The position numbers were made by a program, and so were the translations under genes. Positions 6,416 to 10,785 of a stretch of 10,785 nucleotides of DNA are shown here, one piece after another. The notes under the pieces are model-generated. The model was not told the origin of the DNA. It did not search any database and worked only from the letters and a program-made list of their open reading frames with translations. The first letter of the stretch is position 1; every line of letters starts with the position of its first letter. The DNA is from an uncultured Chloroflexota bacterium (GTDB lineage Bacteria > Chloroflexota > Dehalococcoidia > UBA3495), in contig CAJWGH010000014.1 of assembly GCA_913031095.1 (NCBI GenBank), positions 1 through 10,785 of the forward strand, read 5' to 3'.

Positions 6416-7099
6416 TTAGGTTGACTTGGCAGCAGCCTTTCTGGCTGTGCGCATGAATTCTTTGATCTTGGCGTGGTCTTTGTCGCCGTCGGTCTCAACG
6501 CCGCTGGAGACGTCTACGCCCCAGGGTTTTACCATAGAAATCGCTTCGAAGACGTTTTCAGGGGACAAGCCGCCTGCCAAAAGAAAGGGTTGTCCAGCCT
6601 GAGAAAGGGATGCTGCCACCTCCCAGTCGAAACTCTTTCCGGTGCCACCCTGGATACCTTCGACGTATCTATCTAAGGTCACCAAGTGCCCCACGCCGCT
6701 GTATTCCTTCATCCTTGCACCGGCGCCTGCGTCATCCTCTGACGTAGCAGACTCTGCAACGTGCACCACCTTGATCACATCGCAGCCTGTTTGGCCTGCG
6801 TACTCCACGGACTCTTTGCCGCAGAGTTGGGCGAGATCGAGTTTGCAAAATTCTACTATTCCAGCAACTTCCTCGATAACCTGGTCAGCAAACAGGCCCA
6901 CAATCCGAGGGGTCGGGCAGTCCGAATTCCGAACGCCGTCTACTATGACCTTGGCCGCTTGGGGAGTGATACGGCGGTGCCGCTCAGGGACGAATACCAT
7001 GCCGATGAAATCCGCGCCTGCTTCGGCTGCAATCACCGCGTCTTCCAGGTTGCGTATACCGCAGATTTTAACCTTAAGGTCCCGCGAATCCATGGTCAC
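6416..7099 (-). CDS. trpF: Phosphoribosylanthranilate isomerase
   Basis: This 227-residue TIM-barrel enzyme converts phosphoribosylanthranilate to CdRP, the third step of tryptophan synthesis. Seen: [14 protein letters not shown] (8-21) with the general-base Cys13, GADFIGMVF (28-36), the general acid Asp143 in VTLDRY, then GGTGKSFDW (151-159), [10 protein letters not shown] (174-183) and GVDVSSGVE (194-202). One oddity: the usual LHG of the VQLHG motif is Leu92-Cys93-Gly94. The GTG start at 7099 shares four bases with the trpC stop (GTGA), which implies translational coupling; an ATG two codons inside at 7093 is also possible. A linker around 117-135 is rich in Ala, Asp and Gly. Confidence 0.94.
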   Translation of the reverse strand: MTMDSRDLKVKICGIRNLEDAVIAAEAGADFIGMVFVPERHRRITPQAAKVIVDGVRNSDCPTPRIVGLFADQVIEEVAGIVEFCKLDLAQLCGKESVEYAGQTGCDVIKVVHVAESATSEDDAGAGARMKEYSGVGHLVTLDRYVEGIQGGTGKSFDWEVAASLSQAGQPFLLAGGLSPENVFEAISMVKPWGVDVSSGVETDGDKDHAKIKEFMRTARKAAAKST

Positions 7100-7896
7100 G
7101 TAGCCGAGGCTTTTTGCCCAGTTAGTTCCCTGACCTTCTCCCCCACGTCAGGCGCAGTAACCAGGGCCTCGCCCACCAGTACTGCATCTACCCTGCTACG
7201 GTTCATCTGCCGCAGATGGTCACGTGTGAAGATGCCGCTTTCGCTTACGATCTGTTTGCCCCTAGGCACCAATGGCGCCAGACGTTCGGTCACAGCCAAG
7301 TCGGTGGTGAAAGTGCGGAGGTCCCGGTTGTTGATTCCCACAACCTCTGCTCCAGCCTCCACAGCCTTGTCCAGTTCAGCTTCGTCGTGTACCTCTACCA
7401 GACATTGCATCCAGTGTTCTTGCGCCGCGGTCAACAATTCCTTGAGTTCAGTGGGCTCCAGGATAGCCACGATGAGCAGCATCGCGTCAGCCCCGGCAGC
7501 CCGAGTTTCAGCTACCTGGTAAGGGTCAAATATGAAATCCTTACGTATGACCGGTGCACGCTGGGACGACCCGGTCTCTTTGATCTCCCGCAGATGGGCC
7601 AACTCACCCTTGAACCTCGGGTCTGTGAGGCATGATATTGCTGCCGCGCCATTGGCTGCATAAGTTTCAGCCAGCTTCAAGTGGTCAAACTCGGGCATCA
7701 GCAGGCCACGCGACGGTGATGCCTTCTTGACCTCAGCGATCAACCGCACGCCGCCGCCGAGTAACGCTCCAGACATATTCAGAGGTCTCGGTTGATCAGC
7801 TGCTACAGACTCCAGATCGGCTATAGATACCCGAGACTTGCTCTCGGTCAGCTCGGCACGCTTCGCAGTGACTATTTCATCTAGGATGTTGGGCAT
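7096..7896 (-). CDS. trpC: Indole-3-glycerol phosphate synthase
   Basis: This 266-residue single-domain TIM-barrel enzyme closes the indole ring by decarboxylating CdRP; trpF is a separate gene, not fused. Active-site blocks: LIAEVKKASPSRG (52-64, with Glu55 and Lys57), APVIRKDFIFDPYQ (114-127, with Lys119), LVEVHDEAEL (166-175, with Glu168), GINNRDL (187-193), VSESGIF (217-223, with Glu219) and AVLVGEALV (238-246). Length and residues are normal. The ATG at 7896 follows trpD by 65 bases, the largest gap in the operon, and has only a weak purine-rich ribosome site (GAAAGAAGAA). Confidence 0.96.
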   Translation of the reverse strand: MPNILDEIVTAKRAELTESKSRVSIADLESVAADQPRPLNMSGALLGGGVRLIAEVKKASPSRGLLMPEFDHLKLAETYAANGAAAISCLTDPRFKGELAHLREIKETGSSQRAPVIRKDFIFDPYQVAETRAAGADAMLLIVAILEPTELKELLTAAQEHWMQCLVEVHDEAELDKAVEAGAEVVGINNRDLRTFTTDLAVTERLAPLVPRGKQIVSESGIFTRDHLRQMNRSRVDAVLVGEALVTAPDVGEKVRELTGQKASAT

Positions 7897-7961
7897 ATTT
7901 CTTCTTTCACGGGCTTGGATACCCGACTAACATTGTGCTTCGTCGCAACGATTTCGGTGGC

Positions 7962-8975
7962 TCAGGCGCCCCTACTAGCCTCGATCATGGACTCCATACG
8001 GGCCTTGGCCGCGCCCGAATCTATGGTCTGTGCCGCCAGCTGGACGCCATCACGGATGTTGGTGACCAGGTCACCTGCCAGTAGCACGCCAGCGCCATTC
8101 AGCAGCACGTAATCTCGAACCGGGCCGCCCTCTCCACTAAGAAGCGCCCGCATGGTTGCCGCGTTGTCTGCTTTGTCCCCGCCTCGGACGGCTTCGGTAG
8201 AGGTGATAGGGAGGCCTGTGTCAGCCACCGAAAGTGTCCAGTTGCTAACTTTGCCGCCGGCAACCTCCCACACGGTTGTGTTTCCGGCAAGGGTCATTTC
8301 GTCCAGGCCGCCGTCGCCATGGACGACTATCGAATGATGAGTGTCAAGTAGATTCAAGACTGACGCCATCTTCTCGCCAAGATCCGGAAAGGCCACCCCG
8401 ACCAGCATGGATTGCGCTCCAGCTGGATTGGTCAACGGCCCCAGGATATTGAATACGGTGCGGATTCCTATCTCGCGCCGCGCTGGGCCAGCGTGGCGCA
8501 TGGAGGGATGAAAGGCTTGAGCAAACATGAACCCTATGCCGCTCTCCCTGATGCACTGCTCCACTCCCTCAGGTGATAACTCTATCTTGACGCCTAGCTC
8601 CTCCAGCACATCGGCACTGCCGCAGGTACCCGACGCCGCCCGGTTGCCATGCTTGGCAACTTTCAATCCCGCTCCGGCGGCAACGAAGGCCGCAGCGGTG
8701 GAGATGTTGAACGTGTTTAGGCCGTCGCCGCCTGTACCCACCGAGTCCACCGCCATGCCGTCCACGTTCACCCGCAGCGAGAACTCACGCATGATGGTTG
8801 CCATGCCGGCAATCTCTTCGTTGGTCTCGCCTTTAAGTCTAAGCGCGGTCAGTAATGAGCCCAGTTGGGCTTGAGTGGCTTCACCGGACATGATCTGGCG
8901 CATCACCGACGCCGCGTCGTCCATGAGCAGGTCGTTGCCAGAGACGACTATATTTATCGCTTCTCTGATGTCCAC
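7962..8975 (-). CDS. trpD: Anthranilate phosphoribosyltransferase
   Basis: This 337-residue enzyme transfers phosphoribose from PRPP to anthranilate. Seen: SVGTGGDGLNTFNISTAAA (78-96, PRPP loop), KHGNRAASGTCGSADVLEELG (108-128; Lys108 and Asn111 flank anthranilate), FHPSMRHAGPARREIGIRT (155-173), NILGPLTNP (176-184), and GLDEMT (223-228, Asp225 and Glu226 as the second metal site). It is not fused to TrpG. The start is GTG at 8975, supported by AGGAG 8 bases upstream that overlaps the trpG stop codon. The gap to trpG is 11 bases. Confidence 0.97.
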   Translation of the reverse strand: MDIREAINIVVSGNDLLMDDAASVMRQIMSGEATQAQLGSLLTALRLKGETNEEIAGMATIMREFSLRVNVDGMAVDSVGTGGDGLNTFNISTAAAFVAAGAGLKVAKHGNRAASGTCGSADVLEELGVKIELSPEGVEQCIRESGIGFMFAQAFHPSMRHAGPARREIGIRTVFNILGPLTNPAGAQSMLVGVAFPDLGEKMASVLNLLDTHHSIVVHGDGGLDEMTLAGNTTVWEVAGGKVSNWTLSVADTGLPITSTEAVRGGDKADNAATMRALLSGEGGPVRDYVLLNGAGVLLAGDLVTNIRDGVQLAAQTIDSGAAKARMESMIEASRGA

Positions 8976-8983
8976 CTACTAAG

Positions 8984-8988
8984 CTCCT
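8984..8988 (-). promoter_or_regulatory. trpD ribosome binding site overlapping the trpG stop
   Basis: AGGAG begins inside the TAG stop of trpG and lies 8 bases from the trpD GTG. The layout keeps ribosomes close by after trpG and supports coupled translation and the GTG start. Confidence 0.6.
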
Positions 8989-9583
8989 ATTCAAACCCTC
9001 TTGCGTCAGACGCCGCGCTCACTTTATCCAGAAAATTCTGCAGCAGATGCTTCCCGTCTGGAGTCAAGATGGATTCCGGATGGAACTGAACTCCCTCCAC
9101 CGGGAATTCTTTATGCCGCAGACCCATAATCAGTCCGTTATCCGTTTGGGCGGTGACTTCCAGGGTATCCGGAATGGTCTCCGGATATACCACCAAGGAG
9201 TGATACCGGATGGCCTGGAAGGGGTTGGGCAGCCCAACGAGCACACCGGCCCCTTTGTGGCTCACCATAGATGTCTTGCCGTGACGAATCTCGCCTGCCC
9301 GGCCCACTTTGGCTCCGTACACATACCCTATGCACTGGTGGCCCAGGCATACACCCAGGATCGGAATTATCGGTCCGAACCGGCGTATCACGTCGTTGGA
9401 GATTCCTGCCTCAAGGGGAGTAGATGGCCCCGGAGAGATTATTATCCCAGCTGGCGATATGTCGGCGATCTCTTCCAGCGAGATCTTGTCGTTTCGGGCC
9501 ACCTCAACCTCAGCTCCTAGCTCGGATAGATACTGGTACAAGTTGTAGGTGAAGCTATCGTAATTGTCGATCATTAAAAGCAT
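8987..9583 (-). CDS. trpG: Anthranilate synthase glutamine amidotransferase component
   Basis: This 198-residue class I glutamine amidotransferase supplies ammonia to TrpE and may also serve PabB (the family includes dual-use PabA/TrpG). Seen: MIDNYDSFTYNLYQYL (4-19), IIISPGPSTP (47-56, oxyanion loop), GVCLGHQCIG (77-86, nucleophile Cys79), GKTSMVSHKG (102-111), RYHSLVV (126-132), and GVQFHPES (164-171, completing the triad with His168 and Glu170). It is full length. The ATG at 9583 was taken; a second Met three codons later is also possible. The VOC gene ends 31 bases upstream. Confidence 0.96.
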   Translation of the reverse strand: MLLMIDNYDSFTYNLYQYLSELGAEVEVARNDKISLEEIADISPAGIIISPGPSTPLEAGISNDVIRRFGPIIPILGVCLGHQCIGYVYGAKVGRAGEIRHGKTSMVSHKGAGVLVGLPNPFQAIRYHSLVVYPETIPDTLEVTAQTDNGLIMGLRHKEFPVEGVQFHPESILTPDGKHLLQNFLDKVSAASDARGFE

Positions 9584-9614
9584 GATTCCCTATCCCAATA
9601 ACGTCTGGCTGAGC

Positions 9615-10055
9615 CTAGAAGGTCTCGACGAACTCCAGCCAATTACCGTCAGGATCTTGGGCGTAGGCTGCCTTCCGTGACAACTTCCCGCTGTCGTCGA
9701 ACATGTGTGCCGGTGGGTTGTTATATTTTATGCCTTTCTGGGAGGTGTTTTCATAGAATTTATCCAAGTCTTCCACAAAAAAGGCCAGGTGTGACGCCCC
9801 CAGGTCGTTCCGGTGCAGATGGTTCTCGCCACTTGCCGGGGAGAGATATTGGATGAGTTCCAGTTGGTGTCCCTCTCCCATATCGACGAAACCACCCTTG
9901 ATGTGCGCGCCGGGGAAAGCCAAGACTTGTTCCACGAACTCGCCCTCACGCTCCGTTCGGCCTGCGATGCGCATGCCCAGGACGTCGGCGTAAAACTTGA
10001 TGGACGCCTCGATATCCTTGACTACGAACCCTGTATGGAAAAATGACTTCAACAT
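9615..10055 (-). CDS. VOC/glyoxalase-fold metalloprotein inside the trp operon
   Basis: This 146-residue protein has the two-repeat beta-alpha-beta-beta-beta fold of the vicinal oxygen chelate superfamily. Seen: FFHTGFVVKDIEASIKFYADVLGMR (split at residues 5-29), LELIQYLSP (65-73), ASHLAFFVEDLDKFY (87-101) and QDPDGNWLEFVE (133-144). Four metal ligands of the glyoxalase I pattern are in place: His7, Glu66, His89, Glu141. It could be a glyoxalase-like lyase, an isomerase or epimerase, or a dioxygenase; the sequence does not decide. It lies between trpE (26 bases away) and trpG (31 bases away) with its own GAGGAG site 9 bases before the ATG, so it is co-expressed with tryptophan synthesis. A role in the pathway, for example removing a reactive carbonyl side product, is speculation. 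Confidence 0.88.
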   Translation of the reverse strand: MLKSFFHTGFVVKDIEASIKFYADVLGMRIAGRTEREGEFVEQVLAFPGAHIKGGFVDMGEGHQLELIQYLSPASGENHLHRNDLGASHLAFFVEDLDKFYENTSQKGIKYNNPPAHMFDDSGKLSRKAAYAQDPDGNWLEFVETF

Positions 10056-10081
10056 TTTCTCGTGCTCCTCATCTCTCTATG

Positions 10082-10785
10082 TTAATCTGAGCCTTCGGCT
10101 AGGTCGATAGCCCGCATCAGCGCACCAGCTTTGTGGCGAGTCTCCTGAAACTCATCCTCGCCGACGCTGTCGGCCACGATTCCGCCGCCCGCTTGCACGT
10201 ACATGATGCCGTCTTTGTAGACGCCGGTGCGCAGTACCAGCGCCGTATCCATATCACCTGAGTAACTGAAGTAGCCCACTGCCCCTCCGTAAGGCCCTCG
10301 CTTTTGGCCCTCCACTTCGGCGATTATCTCCATAGCCCGAATCTTGGGCGCTCCCGAGACGGTACCCGCTGGGAAGCAGGAGCGTAGTGCATCGTACGAC
10401 GTCATTCCAGGTTTGAGATCGCCTTCAACGTGGGAGACCAGATGCATCACATGGGAGAACTTCTCCACGTCCATCAGCTGTGTGACCTCCACCGTGCCTG
10501 GCTTGCTGACCCGGCCGATGTCATTCCGTCCCAGGTCTACCAGCATGATATGCTCGGCGCGTTGTTTCTCGCTGCCCTTCAGTTCAGCCTCGTTGGCGTC
10601 GTCCTCACCCGGTGTTGCACCGCGGGGCCGCGTGCCAGCGATAGGATGGGTCGCCGCTTTGCCACCATGGACAGTCACCACTGTCTCGATGGCGGCGCCC
10701 ACGATCTGAAAGCCGTCCAGGTTCAGATAATACATATAGGGCGAGGGGTTGATACTGCGGAGTGACCGGTAGATTTGGAACGGGT
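10082..10785 (-). CDS. trpE: Anthranilate synthase component I, C-terminal part (cut by window edge)
   Basis: The visible 233 residues are the C-terminal half of the chorismate-binding domain; the frame runs off the right edge, so the start is outside. The segment begins PFQIYRSLRSINPSPYM, typical of TrpE, then gives GTRPRGATPGEDD, LVDLGRNDIGRVS (chorismate pocket), FPAGTVSGAPKIRAMEII, GPYGGAVGYFSYSGDMDTALVLRT and VQAGGGIVADS. These blocks favour anthranilate synthase; PabB and isochorismate synthase share part of them, but the operon decides. With TrpG it makes anthranilate from chorismate and glutamine. The feedback-inhibition site (N-terminal LLES motif) and any upstream leader or attenuator are not visible. 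Confidence 0.95.
   Translation of the reverse strand, partial: PFQIYRSLRSINPSPYMYYLNLDGFQIVGAAIETVVTVHGGKAATHPIAGTRPRGATPGEDDANEAELKGSEKQRAEHIMLVDLGRNDIGRVSKPGTVEVTQLMDVEKFSHVMHLVSHVEGDLKPGMTSYDALRSCFPAGTVSGAPKIRAMEIIAEVEGQKRGPYGGAVGYFSYSGDMDTALVLRTGVYKDGIMYVQAGGGIVADSVGEDEFQETRHKAGALMRAIDLAEGSD

Noticed and set aside
6397..6498. Longer N-terminus of TrpB starting at 6498
   Set aside because: It would overlap the end of trpF, has a basic low-complexity sequence unlike TrpB, and the ATG at 6396 has its own ribosome site.
6761..7522. Long plus-strand open frame (253 codons) opposite trpF and trpC
   Set aside because: Both genes beneath it are unambiguous, and the translated sequence is Ser/Arg/Thr-rich with no domain pattern, typical of an antisense shadow.
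9047..9520. Long plus-strand open frame (157 codons) opposite trpG
   Set aside because: It lies wholly antisense to a clear trpG, and its protein shows no recognisable motif; it is a codon-bias shadow.

Overview
The window looks like part of a free-living bacterial chromosome. Gene content and protein style (tryptophan operon, divergent SDR, alanine-glyoxylate-type aminotransferase, DinB/MDMPI-fold protein, MBL-fold hydrolase, redoxin) suggest an environmental, possibly marine, Chloroflexota such as the SAR202/Dehalococcoidia side. This is an impression from the proteins; no 16S or phylogenetic marker is present to prove it. I saw no mobile element, CRISPR array, tRNA or rRNA.

Left part (1-1722, minus strand). 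Three genes read leftwards: a redoxin/peroxiredoxin-like gene, a gene of the mycothiol-dependent maleylpyruvate isomerase family, and the 5' end of an MFS transporter cut by the window edge. The redoxin is the most interesting item. Its frame is interrupted once, by a TGA exactly where the family has the first cysteine of its CxxC active site (Trp-TGA-Pro-Tyr-Cys). The rest of the gene is intact, and a hairpin resembling a bacterial SECIS follows the TGA. I read it as a selenoprotein (Sec45-x-x-Cys48) that ordinary gene callers would split or lose.

Middle (1723-3000). A 233-bp divergent intergenic region holds a good sigma70-type promoter for the minus-strand unit, a small palindrome and three copies of a 7-bp motif. 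A plus-strand MBL-fold hydrolase follows, with the first metal-binding His of its HxHxDH motif replaced by Glu. A strong hairpin with a 16-bp stem ends this gene and the converging minus-strand unit.

Minus-strand pair (3001-5044). An alanine/serine-glyoxylate-type class V aminotransferase lies downstream of an SDR-fold protein whose Ser-Tyr-Lys catalytic residues appear to be Asn-Thr-Arg. A perfect extended -10 box and a GC-rich leader hairpin precede the SDR.

Right part (5185-10785, minus strand). A tryptophan operon is transcribed in the order trpE (partial), a VOC/glyoxalase-family gene, trpG, trpD, trpC, trpF, trpB, with short gaps or overlaps. It covers chorismate to indole-glycerol phosphate plus the beta subunit of tryptophan synthase. 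trpA is not next to trpB; the SDR unit is there instead. The VOC gene between trpE and trpG is the unusual passenger.
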